A stretch of 64,000 bases of DNA from Maea johnstoni (taxonomy: Eukaryota; Annelida; Polychaeta; Spionida; Magelonidae). The stretch is taken from assembly GCA_963942565.1 (NCBI GenBank), contig OZ012699.1:1359568-1423567 (forward strand), in the 5' to 3' direction. The notes beneath the pieces were generated by a model. The model saw only the letters and a list, made by a program, of their open reading frames with translations, had not been told where the DNA came from and did not search any database. Positions 40,074 through 53,695 of the stretch are shown one piece after another. The translations under genes and the position numbers were made by a program. Position 1 is the first letter of the stretch. The number at the start of each line of letters is the position of its first letter.

Positions 40074-40651
40074 TTACGGCTTCTTCACAGGCCAAGGGGT
40101 GAGGCTGGATACCACAAAGATTGCCTTCTTAAGGAGTTTGCCATTCTTCTTCTGATAGAAATCCAGAATTCTGTAAAGGAAGAAGTGGTATGAGTTTTAA
40201 ATAACAATACTAAAACAAACAAAACAAACACACATGCATACATGTATGTATGTATGTATGTATGTATGTATGTATGTATGTATGTATGTGTGTATATATT
40301 TATGAAGATGTATCAAATATTAATATAGGATTAACTCAAGATGCTTGTGGGATTAGGATTGGCAGCCTCACAATATTCAGAGACCACGAAAAAAAGTATA
40401 GGTACAGTTTATGACTGCGAATGAGTGTTGTGGTACATACGTTCCCCTGTCTATCTCTTCATTTTGGTCGTTCATCGCGGTGTATGGCACGATGGTCAGA
40501 TAGTAATCGCCCATGTGGTAGTCAGCTAGGGGTTCGTGCCTAAGGGACTCTGACCCTATTTTTCTGACTCTTTTAATCAGCGCAAGTGCCTCTGTAAAAG
40601 GATGAGAATTGATACTACACAATGGAAGATATTGACGGAAACAGGCCATGA

Positions 40652-40728
<77 letters not shown>

Positions 40729-43700
40729 ATACATACAGTTTTTATATATCATACTATTTCTTGAAAGGAGAAACAAACCTATTACATTGCTTATCTCTTT
40801 CGTCACATGTTTTTATTATAAGGTTTATAACCAAAGTGTTAACTTGCCAAAATGGCAAAATTGGTCCTTATTTATTGTTATGTCGTCATTCATGTCACCA
40901 GTGAGAGTTGTGTTCAACTGCACTATGGACACATACACCCCCGTTCAAGTCAGCCTACAGCCATAACCCAGTGCCAAAAACCTGGTAAATAAGAAAGTTG
41001 CCAGTGACTTAGGCTTAGTCTGTGGTTTCCCAGGATGTCATGTTTTCATTCATCAACGGGAACTGTCTTCTTAGCTGCAGTGCAAATTGAAGTGCTCAGT
41101 TTCGTGAGGAAATAGCCCTATACTATTTTTTCAGAGTTCAGTTTTTTCAGCTTGCTTATACAGGCAACTCTGCTTAATCCGGACATGTGTAATCCGGATT
41201 TTTGGCTAAACCAGACAGGTTGGAAGGTGCCGGCCCCTTCCTATACATATAATTTCTATACGCATAATCCGGATTTTGCCTAATCAGGACAGAAATTTAA
41301 GGTCCACATCAGTCCGGATTAAGCAGAGTTGCCTGTACATTATTCTAAAAAGGACAGGCTATAAATTGTATGGACTAACCTTTACGACCTCTTGCTGCAG
41401 GGTGACCTGGGAAAACTACTACCGCATCCTCGTCTAAGATCTTGGAATATCCTTCAAAGTCGCGTGCGTTGTACAACTGCTTATCTCTTAAAACTGGAAT
41501 TTATAAAAAAAAATGACATAGCAATAATCACGTGACGTATATGCTGAAGTTTATTGTTGGGATTGTAATGGTCAATTGAAGTTGAATTGAAAACGAAATA
41601 TGTGTTGAAGAGAAAATTAGTTTGAAATACTTTAAATAAATATAATTTAAAGAGCATATTCGTTTAAAGTGCTTTAAATAAATGTATGGTTAAACTGATT
41701 GAAGTATCCTCAAAATATGCAAATGGCCAGTCGTGCCTAAAAAGTCAATAGCGCAGTAGCACTAGCGAGAGACAAGGACTTTGGACTGAAGTATGTACGG
41801 ACAATATGATATGGCCAAGACTCTCTCTCTTAGCTGACAAATGTAAGGTAAACACAAGAATATAATAATTCAACTTACAGATATAGGTTAATATAGGACT
41901 CTTGTGACAATAGAAACATCAAAGCAGTTCAATTTAATTAGCAAAAAAATGTTTGGAAAATTTAGGGATATAGAAACAATATCACATTTACTATATAAAT
42001 GTGCAAGATTTAAAACGTTATTGGACCAAATAGAACAATTAAGTATACTTTGGAAATTCTTCTATACTGCAGATATAGTTGATGTAATATTTTTGCTAAC
42101 CAAACAGGAAATTCACAAAAGTAAATAGAATGGAAAAAAACTTTGAAATTCAGAATCACTCATGAATGTTGAAATCGTTTTTATTCATAAATACCTTAAT
42201 TGTTATCATAAATATGAATTCGTGATATCTAAGAATATACCTTAATATTTGAAAATGATTTATATATATATATATATATATAATTCCTGTTGACTTCTAA
42301 ATGTTCCTTGATCATTTTCAAATAATTACTTTCTATCTTCTAATATTTATAGACCATTTCTGAAAATTAATCATTCATCATTATTCTTTATGCTCATTGA
42401 AATATGAATATATAGAATTAGACTAAAATATATGAGAAAAAATTCAAAATCCATTCAAAAATATAATGAATAGATTGACATACTTGCATCGGTTAGTTCG
42501 GCATTGGAAGCTGTTGAGAAGTAAATAAAAGTGATGTAAATAGTGGTGTAAATACAGTGCTGCCATTTAATTCCTGCACTTAATGCATGGGCAGTTTGGG
42601 TATACTACATGACCGCACGTCCAATTGTCCCCCAGTTTCTTTGTCTTGGATTCGCAAGATTCAAAAGCTACGTGGGTCGCTGATGGGTTTGGTTTATTTT
42701 TTGTCACGTCATCCATGAGTGTTTGTACAATGACTGGTGCAGGAAGTAAATGGCTGTACTGTAGCGGCGTAAATGGTGAGGTTCTTTGTCACTACTCTAC
42801 CTCTGTGCAGACCATGTATGAGTCAAATTGATGAAAATATTTGAGAAGTTTTATGGATATTTCAAAAAGGATATTTGTAATGCATACTTTTAAATGCTTA
42901 TAGCCCAGTCATAAACCATACACAACCTCTACACGACCTGAAAAAGATCAAAAAAGGGTCTCAACCATGAGATAAACTTGAGAGGGTTTCGAGTTTGTCT
43001 TCAACGTCTTTTAGGTTCTGTGGAGGTTGCACAACCAAATATCAGAGGTCGGGGGTTGTGGTGAGATTTACGAAACTCTTCGCAATTCTCTCCACGACTT
43101 AGAGCTGCACTCAGTACTCACAAACTCAAGTCGCTCGAGCACTTGGGCAGGCGAGCCGAGCTCGAGTTAAAGTTGGTCAACTCGCGAACTTGTCTATGTT
43201 GGGAAAACAAACCTAACACAGAACACCTAACACACACTTTCTTATCACTGCTTATCACTGACAAGTCTTGTTTGCAATGCCCAATGTATATAGGCAGTGT
43301 GGAGCATTATATTTGACCTTTGTTCCGCAATATAGAAAACATAATGTAAATACAGATGTGTTTTCATCTATACAAGCACATTTCAAAATGAAATAACCAT
43401 GTAAATCTTAGCAAATCTCTATCAGTAAGTATTCCTTTCTTAACTTGTAGACTGAATAATGAATATTTATTTTTAAAACCGCGCGTCCATGAGCTCATGA
43501 GTCAAAATGGTGGTGAGCTCATGAGTTGATCTTAATCCGCGAGTGCAGCTCTACCATGACTTATTATTTTTATAATTTTATTCTCCATAGGCATGTCATC
43601 TATAATAAAGTAGGTATTTCATATACCAAAAGCATAAAAGTATCGTACAATTCACAGTATGACTGGTTCTGTTAAAGCAGGTCTAGTGTACATATTTCAG

Positions 43701-44837
43701 ATGGTTTATTAGTGGTGACCACTTTCCCAATACCTTTCTCTCAGTACCCTGTATTTTACCATTGTATAATTCTATATTCATGTAATTCTTTAATGATCTT
43801 TTTAGAAATATTAATCTGTAAGGTATTTTCTTCCACTTGAACTTGTGTATTTCGTGCTTGAGGATAATAAATATATAGTTGGTTAACAGAGTGCTGTTCT
43901 TATTCCCCAGTATACATGATATTTCGTCAATATGAACTTATTCTCTTATAAGTGGTTGTAACAAGATATTTAGGGATTCCCAGATTATTTTCTTAGTGTT
44001 ACCGTGACTTATTGACAACCCAGACTGACGCACAGGGGGTTGTACCGGTTGTGCATTTACTCTGGAGAGTGACTCACAACCGAATATGCTTTTGTTACCA
44101 AGAGTGAATGACAAATAGCTTGAGACATCATTGAGACACTCTAAAGTCACTCTCATGTCAGTTGTGCGAGTAACACCTGTTTCTCGTACTGAACTTGAGA
44201 CTGACTTGAGGCTGACTTGACTTGGTTGTGAGAGAATCTCAGGACCTATGCACAACAATAGATAGACATTCGTTGCTCAACTACTTGGAATGTAACTGCT
44301 ACACACAAGACCTGTCTTCGGACGCAACCAACTGGTTAGAGCTTTATGATCGGCCAAGATCAGATGGTCTCACGGAGGTCTTCATGGAATGTGGCTGGAT
44401 CTTACTATTTGTCCCCCTTGGCTGGACAATCAAAAAACAACAAAAAACTAAATTTGAAATTCACTCAAAAATGTAATGATAAACATACCTTCGCCTGATA
44501 GTCTGCTGTGGAAATCTGTTGAGAATGCAAATAAAACGGCGTAAATAGCAACGTAAATGTGAGTTATATTTTCACTACCTTACATGAGTGTATACATCGA
44601 ATCAGTATGAAATATTCAAGAAGGTTCATAGATATTTTAGAATAGATCCTAAAGAATTGTAATACATAATTATAAGTGTTGAATATATTCCACTCCGCCT
44701 AAACAAACAGAGGCGAGAATGAGCAAAATTCACGATCCATTGCAAACATATAATGAATAGATAAACATACCTGGATTGGCGTGAATCAGAATACCAGTTG
44801 AGCAAAGAAGTAAAGCGGCGAAGATGATGCGGTTCAT
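40074..44837 (-). CDS. Gene 3: secreted NTF2-like protein, six exons, paralogue of gene 1
   Basis: Exons (minus strand, 5' to 3'): 44771-44837, 44489-44515, 42484-42510, 41380-41493, 40441-40591 and 40074-40170, all with AG/GT borders. They join to 160 codons plus TAA. It has a signal peptide as in gene 1 with one codon fewer at its end (HANP against HADDP). The microexons encode DFHSRLSGE and ASNAELTDA. The domain keeps LRDKQLYNARDFEGY, DEDAVVVFPG, GRKEA, YHMGDYYL and TPWPV. Over exons 4-6 I count 17 residue differences from gene 1, mostly to more basic residues before the YHMGDYYL block, and only three silent changes. Both copies are open and properly spliced, so both are probably functional. 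Confidence 0.85.
40652..40724. repeat. (TA)n tract in intron 4 of gene 3
   Basis: A TA dinucleotide run with one GA interruption at its end, equivalent to 12918-13024 in gene 1. Confidence 0.9.
41161..41335. mobile_element. 175-bp TA-flanked MITE, pogo/Tigger-like ends
   Basis: Ends are CAGGCAACTCTGCTTAATCC and the exact complement ...TTAAGCAGAGTTGCCTG. TA lies at 41159-41160 and 41336-41337. Internal AATCCGGATTTT words repeat the subterminal sequence. It lies in intron 4 of gene 3 and is absent from gene 1, so it arrived after the duplication. Tigger-type elements have similar AATCCGGA ends. Confidence 0.85.
41740..42130 (+). mobile_element. Old LINE fragment in arm 2
   Basis: It encodes ETISHLLYKCARFKTLLDQI and downstream IVDVIFLLTKQEIHK, the C-terminal region of a LINE protein. 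It is the counterpart of 6930-7560 in arm 1. Its left part contains the single-copy target into which the young LINE inserted in arm 1. Confidence 0.6.
42555..42761. mobile_element. TA-flanked MITE (CAGTGC family), arm 2 copy
   Basis: Ends are CAGTGCTGCCATTTAATTCC and the complement ...GGCTGTACTG, with TA on each side. It is the counterpart of 6230-6484 and lies between exons 2 and 3 of gene 3. Confidence 0.75.
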
Positions 44838-44839
44838 TG

Positions 44840-45190
44840 TAACTGCTGTTTCTCTGTGTATGAGTCCCCAGCCAAACAGCCTGCTTTATTTATGTCTAAA
44901 GAAAAAAAACAAAATGTGTTAATCAAACGAGATAATCAAATTTTAACATCAATGTCAAAACATGTTTAATGTTAGTTTTTGTATTATCTCTTTCAAAATT
45001 TTCCTACGTGGCAGTTAAATTACTAGTACAAGATATATGTATGGATATGAAGGTAAGAGACAATAGCTTGCACATTCAAAATCTCATAAAAAGAGACGTA
45101 ACAGAGAAAACAACTTTGATTCATAACATATGAGATAAGATTATGCTATACACAAAGCTGGCATGATCAATGATTTCCCTGCAAAAATTA
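44840..45190 (-). promoter_or_regulatory. Single-copy promoter region of gene 3
   Basis: It is the complement of the duplicated unit upstream of gene 1. On the minus strand TAGACATAAATAAAGCAGG offers a TATA-like CATAAATA box about 60 bp before the start codon, followed by CTGTTTGGCTGGGGACTCAT. Confidence 0.5.
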
Positions 45191-45224
45191 AGCCAGTCAT
45201 TCAATGACTGATAGATTAATATGA

Positions 45225-46200
45225 TGCTGGCATGGCCAGGAAGGGAGCGCGAAGCTTCGGATGATTTCATTTTTTTTCTGACCATAAGATTAATTGCATA
45301 TAAGATTACTACGAGTTCAACCTGTCCCAAAATAATCATTTTTAACAGATTTAAGAGAGCAGTAAAAAGGCTAGTAGAACGAATTGTGAGCTTTTGAAAT
45401 TTGAAACATGGCGAGTAATTTATTTTTGCCGTAAACGTTGAGTCCTTCCTGGTGTCAACTTTTCCCGCTACTAAAGTTGTCATAAAACTTACTATTAGAT
45501 CTCAACCTTTCCCAGAATCTTCATTTCGCTACAGATTTGAAAGCAAATTGAGATGCATGTAGAAGAAATTGTGGCGATTCTAACGAGCTTCGGATGATTT
45601 CATTTCATACTGACCAAAAGATAGCATTAAGATTGAGCGCAAAAAATTGGCATAAAAATCACAACAATTTCAACCTGTCGCAAAATCTTTTATCTCAACA
45701 GATTTGAGAGCAAATTGAGAAACATGTAAAGAAAATTGTGGCGGTTCTAACGATTTAAACCGCATTATTATTGACCCACGGGAAAGCGTAGCTTCGGATG
45801 ATTTCATTTTATGCTGACCAAAAGATAGTATAGATTCAGCGAAAAATATTGGCTTAAAAATTACAATTTCAACCTGTTGCAAAATCTTTATTTCTCAACA
45901 GAAATGAATGCAAATCGAGTAGCATGTAGAGGTAATTGTGGCGGTTCTAACGATTTAAATCGCATTACAATTGACCCACGGTAAGGCGTAGCTTCGGATG
46001 ATTTCAGTTCATACTGATCATAAAATATCATATATATTGAGCGATAAAAAATGGCATCAAAATTACGAATTCAACCTTTCGCAAAATCTTCATTTCCCAA
46101 CAGATTTCGAAGAGATTCGCAGGACAAGTAACATGAATTGCGGCAGTTCCAACGATTCAAACCACATTAAGATTGACCCATGGAAAGTCAATGTGATCAT
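45225..46200. repeat. Degenerate ~200-bp tandem array, first block
   Basis: Units recur at roughly 195-205 bp with ATTGTGGCGGTTCTAACGAT, AAACCGCATTA, TTGACCCA and AGCTTCGGATGATTTCA words (near 45570, 45735, 45930 and 46137). It starts immediately at the outer end of arm 2. A second block of the same family is at 62060-62990. Confidence 0.8.
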
Positions 46201-46616
46201 ATAGCTTTCCGCGCTGATATAATCATGACGTCGCGTAAGCAATTGTTACTTTGTATCACGCGCGTGGTGCCTGATCATCAAACAAACGCTATGTTGATAC
46301 AATTTAACGGAGACAGTCCATGTTTATTACGTGTCATACAAAGCAATGTTCAAAACATTGAAAGATCTGGCGGCAAAATATGTTCTATAGATGGCGATAC
46401 TTAATCCCAGAATTCCCTGAAATTTACGCATGCGTTAACGGAAGTGCCACAGCTTTACGTCACATCCGGTCGTTCAGCGGTCCCTCAAAACATTTCTGGT
46501 CCACATACAGATTGTATATATACATTGTACCTACTTTACGTACACACACGTACGTTACATGAATGCTCGCTTGCGCTAGCTCGTGCAGCAGCGCTGGCGC
46601 GCTCGCTATTAACATG

Positions 46617-46723
<107 letters not shown>

Positions 46724-46739
46724 TATATATATACATATA

Positions 46740-47151
<412 letters not shown>

Positions 47152-47154
47152 GCT

Positions 47155-47400
47155 ATGATTAGTAACGTCCATTGGTATTCCTTTGTATTACATAACCGAG
47201 AGCAAATTGCAATCACTACGCAACGTTTTATACTGAGAATACCTTGATGATAGTCTTCTATGACATCCCCCGTCCCTGTCCCACGCTCTACACCTTTAAA
47301 GCTCAATGGCTACCAGACACAAAGATACGCATAGCATGACATTCAGCGTCCTTGGCTCTATTGAAAGGAGCAAATACTAGCTTAGCCAAGTACGAACGAT
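47155..47400. other. Unoccupied paralogue of the 59.1-63.7-kb insertion site
   Basis: CATTGGTATTCCTTTGTATT, AGCAAATTGCAATCACTACG, CCCACGCTCTACAC and GGAGCAAATACTAG occur here consecutively. At 59025-59089 and 63730-63860 the same words are split by a 4.6-kb inverted-repeat element. Confidence 0.8.
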
Positions 47401-47744
47401 GCATAAATTTCTAACAGCACGTGGTTTACAAAGTAAATGCTGATTTTCAGGTCCTGTCAGAATTCAAGGTACCTGTGACATTCTAAAATACTGGCTTCGA
47501 AGATTGTATCGTTATTCACTTTCTGGCAAAAAATGTGATGAAACTTTTGGTCAAAATGTTCTTGGCTGAATGAATCTAAATGGTTAAGCAGACAGTCATG
47601 TCGTTTGGGACCAATTTAACATGGAAGGCCCCAAGGGGCCCGCCCTTTGTTCTCTAGACTGTACCGCAATTGAAAGTTGCTAGGTCGAGGTTCGTGGGAA
47701 ATGACCACCACTCATGTGTAATATTTTGTTTTGATATCCATTCT

Positions 47745-48250
47745 TAGGGGCCAACCAAGGACACCACCTAGTGGTGATAATAGTGGTGTACCAGACTATC
47801 ACCTTAAGAAAGGAGAAAGGCCTGGCGGAAATCGTGGTAGAAATGTGCATTCATCGGAGAATGGCGTTCATTTGTGGTAGATAGACCACACGGAAGCTGT
47901 GGTGTATGTGAAATACCCGAGGTGTTTCGAGGCGGAGCCGAGTAACCCCAAGGGTATCACATACACCACCGCTTTTGAGGGATCAATGTGGCTTTTACCG
48001 CAGTTGACTGTCTTCTGCCAATCACAGGCCGAGAAAAGCTTTGCAGATCACTCTTGCTGAATCCCTTAAGTAACACCTTTGGGTTTTGGCAGCTTAGAGA
48101 ACAAAGGCTCGAAAAGTGTTGGTTATGTCCTATAACCCTACACTTCTCGAGGCCTCTGATTGGTGGAAAGGCAGGCATCTGTGGTACAATTCAGAATACT
48201 ACAATGCTCTTTGTTCAAATATAGTTATGGAACGCGCTTATGCGTCATAC
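47745..48250. other. Palindrome-bearing repeat, unclassified
   Basis: A pair of inverted words (GTGGTGTATGTGAAATACCC near 47899 and GGGTATCACATACACCACCG near 47952) form a hairpin of about 75 bp. No target duplication or ORF of note was found. Confidence 0.45.
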
Positions 48251-48569
48251 TTCCTCTCTATCAGGTAGATATACATCAAGGGTACAGCAAATGGCTGTGC
48301 AATTGACTGTAATGTGGCATTGCAGAACAATTTAAAAATAAACCATGAAATGCCTTACATACGAAGAAGAGAAGAGATAAAAAATGGTACCGAAGTTGTA
48401 ATAATACAAATTATAACGGCAGTAAAGAATAGAGCATAGTGATCCTCAGAACAACTTTACTTTATGGGGTCATTTACCTAGCCTTTTTACAGATGTTAGA
48501 AAAAATATGGCTTTCATGTCACACACATTTCATACTCATAAATTGAATTCTTTCTTTGCTAAATGTATA

Positions 48570-48916
48570 TGTAACGGACAGAGTTTGTGTATTTGAGATT
48601 TGGTGATTTTTGTGTATTCTGGGTACTTTTAGGTATTTTTTGTAGTGACATTAATTGAGATTATGTGTAAGACTATGTGTAGTGTATTGTACTATTGTAT
48701 TGTAGTGTAGTGTACATTTAGTCACTAGTTAGTCATTTTGGGTTCTTCCTTATTTTAGGTTGAACCGTGTTGACTCGTCACCCTGTCACCATGTACGTCA
48801 TCTCGTCACGTGTCCGTCACTGCGTCACGACATCTTGTAACCGTTCACAGTCAATAAAACATGCGTTCAAGATTCATGGCATTGTTTTCCGGTCATTTCA
48901 CCTGTCACCCACCACA
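48570..48916 (+). mobile_element. Solo LTR (347 bp)
   Basis: It begins TGTAACGGACAG and ends CACCCACCACA, and is flanked by the 5-bp direct repeat GTATA (48565-48569 and 48917-48921). An AATAAA lies at 48853 on the plus strand, as in an LTR R region. No internal retroviral-type sequence lies beside it. It appears to be a whole solo LTR left by recombination between two LTRs. The family (Gypsy or BEL type by target length) is not resolved. The exact target duplication suggests moderate to young age. Confidence 0.75.
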
Positions 48917-48929
48917 GTATACCTTTAGA

Positions 48930-50205
48930 AATACTGTCATATTATGATGAACTGCTTTTCTCTGCTGTTATACAGGAATAATGGGGCAAATCGAGGAATT
49001 CCGGAAACAATATATATGTTAAAACAGCCGTGTTACATTTTCGACAAATTTTGTCTAAGCTATCCACAAATTGCTTTTAACGAGAAGCCATAAAGGAAAT
49101 CATAGGTCTTAGGGTTTTATTCGAACCACGGATGGTTAAATTTTGTGTAATAGGACTTCCTTGGCAGATTTCACAAAATTGATACAAAAGAGGTACCTAA
49201 TTAGTACTGTACGTACCCTTTCATACATAATATGTTGTTTAGCAAGGGAACCCCATAGTATATACAAATGCATTATCGTACATCTTTAGAAAAATATGTG
49301 TTAAATTATCCAATTCAACAAATATAATTGGGGGTGGGCTATCTTTTTGACTTGGATAGAATTTACTTTTCTTCTGGCAGAGCCTGTATATTCTTCTTCT
49401 GGGCAAAGCCATACTCCTTTTGGGCAGAATTCAGAATTACTTTTTTTCCATCATCAAGGCCGGATTATTTCTTTAATTATCGGGGCCAGAATCTCTTTCA
49501 AAGTTTGTCATGGCCAGTATAGCAATATAATGGGAATTGATCACTATGGTAGGTGACTGTGGTCATTCAGTGCCCTCCCAGTCAGCGGCCAAAATCTTGC
49601 CCTACCATCGGTTTTGGCTGCTGACTGGGTCGGGCACTGTATGGCCACAATCACCTACCACTTGTGATCAATGCCTACAATAAACCCCAAGACACGAGTG
49701 GGTTCTTTGGTAAGAACTAATAGTACATTGGACAACTCCCAATTTCCAAAACTAAATTTAGTGGTAGGGGACATTTTATTTTTCCATATCATCTCACAAA
49801 TCAGTCCAATCATGACAATCTACCATTTGAAATGTGCACTTTAAGCAATAAAAAGAAACTATACACCAACTTTAGAATTGAATCAACAAAGGTCTGAATG
49901 TTAGAATATTGAGGTCCTGCCCTTAATTGCTGATTTTTGGCATAATCAGTAAAATTTCATTAACTCATCATAGTGAATGCATTACGAAATGACTACACAC
50001 TATACAAAAATGCATTTCCAACCATTTTACAACATATTCCTTGATAGATTTGAAAGATACGTTAATAAGAATGGATAATCCCCCAAGTACATGTACATTT
50101 GATATCAGTTGACAATTGACCAGTGATAATGTGTAGAATCAGTTGAGTGTGGCGCACATATAACAGGCCGTTGTTTTCAGGATGGCATGTACTGACACCT
50201 ATACT
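48930..50205. other. Non-coding sequence with one fold-back repeat
   Basis: No gene is supported. The only clear structure is the fold-back at 49539-49670, listed separately. GTTGTTTAGCAAGGGAACCC (near 49232) also occurs in gene 2 intron 1 (near 21155), hinting at a dispersed repeat. Confidence 0.4.
49539..49670. repeat. ~130-bp fold-back repeat
   Basis: TTGATCACTATGGTAGGTGA, then GTGGTCAT, AGTGCCC and CCAGTCAGC are mirrored as GCTGACTGGG, GGGCACT, ATGGCCAC, TCACCTACCACTTGTGATCA. The loop is about 25 bp. It is probably a tiny MITE with near-complete palindromic structure. Confidence 0.75.
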
Positions 50206-50224
50206 GCCCTAGTGTGACGTTAAA

Positions 50225-50370
50225 TATGTGCATGGAAATGAATTTTCCATGCATGAAAATGAATTTTTCCATGCATGAAAATGAATTTTTCCATGCATGA
50301 AAATGATTTTTTCCATGCATGAAAATGGAATTTTCAAAATGAAAATGGAATTTTCAAAATGAAAATTCCA
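50225..50370. repeat. CATGCATGAAAATG minisatellite
   Basis: Five or so units of about 27 bp contain TTCCATGCATGAAAATGAAT, each itself a near-palindrome, followed by two 20-bp units of AATGGAATTTTCAAAATGAA. Confidence 0.85.
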
Positions 50371-50469
50371 GCAACCCATGAAAATGTATGGGGCGAAATA
50401 ATCATACCAGCGTGTGTGTGTGTGTGTGTTTGTGTGTGTGTGTTTACAAAGATTGTTTCCCATTTTGAA

Positions 50470-53260
50470 TTGTAAGCATTTGTGATTCGGTAGAGGCGCA
50501 TATACTATTGAGTATAAGTGCAGATTTTAAGTTATAAGCATTCAAAATAATTCTATCACATGTTATGCCTACCCTTTTGTAAACATTTTTATCACCTATC
50601 TTTAAGGTCTTTGTTAAGACGTTGATTGGTTCAGAATACGACAACCTTTTACAATTACACAATCACTATCGTTTGACCAATTGTTTCAGGGCATTCAGCA
50701 TATAGAAATATACTCTTTATTGATGGTAAACAAGGTTACAAAAGTGAATATATATATCAGTAGTTTCATAAGCAAGGACACACTTTCTCACAAACATAGT
50801 ACCGTTCCTACACACTTGGTGGCAGGCTGGTACTCCCTGTTGTACAGGGCATCAATATTAACACGCAAAAAGAATAATGGAATTTATTAAGTTATTAAGA
50901 TTGTACTCATCCCAAGACAAAAGTAGTCCAGATACCAGATAGTGGACACTTAAACATAATGTTGGTATAAAATAGCTTATACTTAAGTATTTCAGATAGA
51001 ACTAGAAGAATACAATATTTTGAAATGAATATGAAAGTAACATTTGTCAACATGTTAATTACTCCATTATATTAGGTTAGAAATATCTTATGAATACGTC
51101 AACATTTATTTTTCAAAAATATCGAAATGTTCGGAACTCTCAGCTGCAATTCTTAGGGTTAATTTTGGCTTCTGAAAGTATGAATGTTAATACAGTCATT
51201 ACTCAAAGCACAGTTTTGCATGAATTGCATACCATTAGGTACATTCACGATGATCCCTTGAATGAGTGGCATGTTTCAAATTGTTACTTTTATTTAAGTA
51301 GTTTTGGTGGTTAAGGATATCTATGAAAATTACATATCGTTATATTTCACCTCAGTTTCAGGTAGTCCAAAATACCTGTCACATTAAAGTGACAGCTACA
51401 TGAGCTAGGAAACGAAATAGAGTAAACCCCCTTTCTATTGGGTATACACTCGAGCGCATGGTTTCTAGAGCTGGTGCAGCTTCGAGGTAGTCTACCCAAT
51501 GTTGCTCAAGACAAATTTACGACCGAATAGGCTTAGCCTTTACTGAGTCATAAGTGAACACACCAGGGCCTGGGTAAGAACCACTGGGAACTCACTCGCT
51601 TGCCTTTTGGATCAGGTAAGCCCTAGCACCGTTTTCATTTCTCGGTCTGCAGTTTCGTTGATAACTCTGTGATGCTCCATATGAGTCTAGACTCTGTGTG
51701 TATTATGTACACATATATTTGTTTAATACCGTGTTATTGCTATCCTGGGGATTGTTTCCCTAACCGAGGCGTTTGGAGATAATACTACGAATTGGATATC
51801 GACCAGTTCAGGACGTATTTGTAGCTGCATTAACATTTTAAAAATTATATTCCGTAAAATAAGAATAGTTTCCTATAGGATAGCTGAGGAATTACACATA
51901 TTTGGCCATCAAGTAATCGTCTTTTTAATTTTTAACTCATTTTGCATCAAGTCAATATACAGTGGTACATATCAAATAAAGGCATATTTATCTTGACGTG
52001 GATGGTGAAATGTCAAATATCAAATATGATAGAATGGTTATTAAAAGTGTGCAACAGCATAAATTGTATTATCTCTCAGATAATACAATGTATACAATGC
52101 ACCTGTTAACAATGCAGTGGCGACCTTTTTGCAAATCAGTCACAACAGTTAGCGCTTCAGTGAAGACCATTTGTGACATAAATTGCATTATTTTTTGAAA
52201 GATTTGTGAACAAAATGAAGTTGATGACCTCATGAATTAAAGTTTTGAAGATCACAGTGTTATGTTCTCTACTCATGCAAAGTGTTCGTGAAATCAAACA
52301 TATTTCTAAGTGTCATAATACCTTAAGTCAAAAGTGCTTATTTTCTCGATATACAACACTTTTTAAAAGCTAAGGTCGACTCGGAACAGATAGATAGACC
52401 AGGAATGTTTCCCTTTTAGATTAAAACAAATGATTGAACAATATTATGAACTCCCAGAAACTAATACCCATATAATTCATTCTAGTACTACACATCATGC
52501 AAATTTACAAAAAATACATTGCTTATAAATGCACTGGAAGTAATCCTATTTTCTGTAACTGAAGCTGAATTATTTAAGATAAGGGTATGTGATTTGCTAA
52601 GTGAGAAGGGCAGATGAGTCAGAATAATAGTACATTTTTATGCATTTAACCATACATGTCATACCTCCATAGGAAGGACATTTCCCCAAGAGCTGTTAGG
52701 GTTTACATCATCATTAAAGAGACCTTGCTTTGAGAGATAGGTTGGTTAGTCGGTACAGTAATGAACTGCCAGAGGGTGAGCCAAACTGCTTTTGGGAAAT
52801 GATTTACATTCTAGAGTTTAAATTTAGCAGGGGAAGAATGATAGGAAGCGAATTGTAACCTGCTAACTCGCGCCCAATTTTCCTCTGTTCAATTTTCAAA
52901 GGCTAGGCTATTAAAGTAGGTCCCTACTACCTCATTGCCTCATCTATCATATAACAGCTAAATAAATTTGTTTTGGCACTTTCAAGGTGAAGCTGCTTCA
53001 ATCACAACAATCATTGTTGTTTTTGTGAGATAAATAATAGGGTTTGATGAAATACTAGTCATGAAATGCTTTAAGAAATGCCAAGCTTAAACTGGAGATG
53101 TGCAACCTCTTGGGAGCATCCACTGTGAAGCTAGTTCGCAATACCTCCACATATATACATACATATCTCAGTGCGGCTAACACTTGGAATTCCATCTTTT
53201 TCATCGTCTTGGTACATCTTGATTAATGGGAGGATTCCGGATATTTCGCCCATTATATAC
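50470..53260. other. 2.8 kb with no recognisable gene or element
   Basis: AT-rich sequence with short scattered ORFs that have no signal peptide, domain or splice pattern that I can support. I see no clear repeat structure by eye. Confidence 0.4.
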
Positions 53261-53269
53261 TCCCTGAAG

Positions 53270-53490
53270 TCATGTGACATGTTGTTGCCAAGGTGTTGCC
53301 ACCGTGTTGAAACTACATCGCCACATTGCCGTAGTGACTGCGTCCCCACTTGACGTCAATATATTGCTACTGTTTGTCACTGCTTTGCCATGGAGTTGTC
53401 AGTGGTCGCGATAATGTTGCCACCAGGTTGCGATATGTCTTTACCGTGTTGCCACTGAGAGGTCATTGGAGTGTCAGAAAGTTTTAAGTC
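53270..53490. repeat. Cryptic TGTTGCCA-rich repeat
   Basis: The word TTGCCA (or GTTGCCAC) recurs many times at irregular 10-40-bp spacing, indicating an old, decayed short tandem repeat. Confidence 0.5.
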
Positions 53491-53695
53491 CAATTAAGGT
53501 CTAAATCGTACACAACATTTTTAGACCTTTTAGATGTCTTGGCAATATCTCGGCAATTTCACCTTGTGATCACATTGCCAGCATAATTTATTCCGATTGT
53601 GTGAATAAGGCTAGTACTGAACTGAATATATTTCAGATAGTTGTCATAGTATATAGAGTGATGAAGATTGAAAGATCTTGAGACACTGATGGAGT

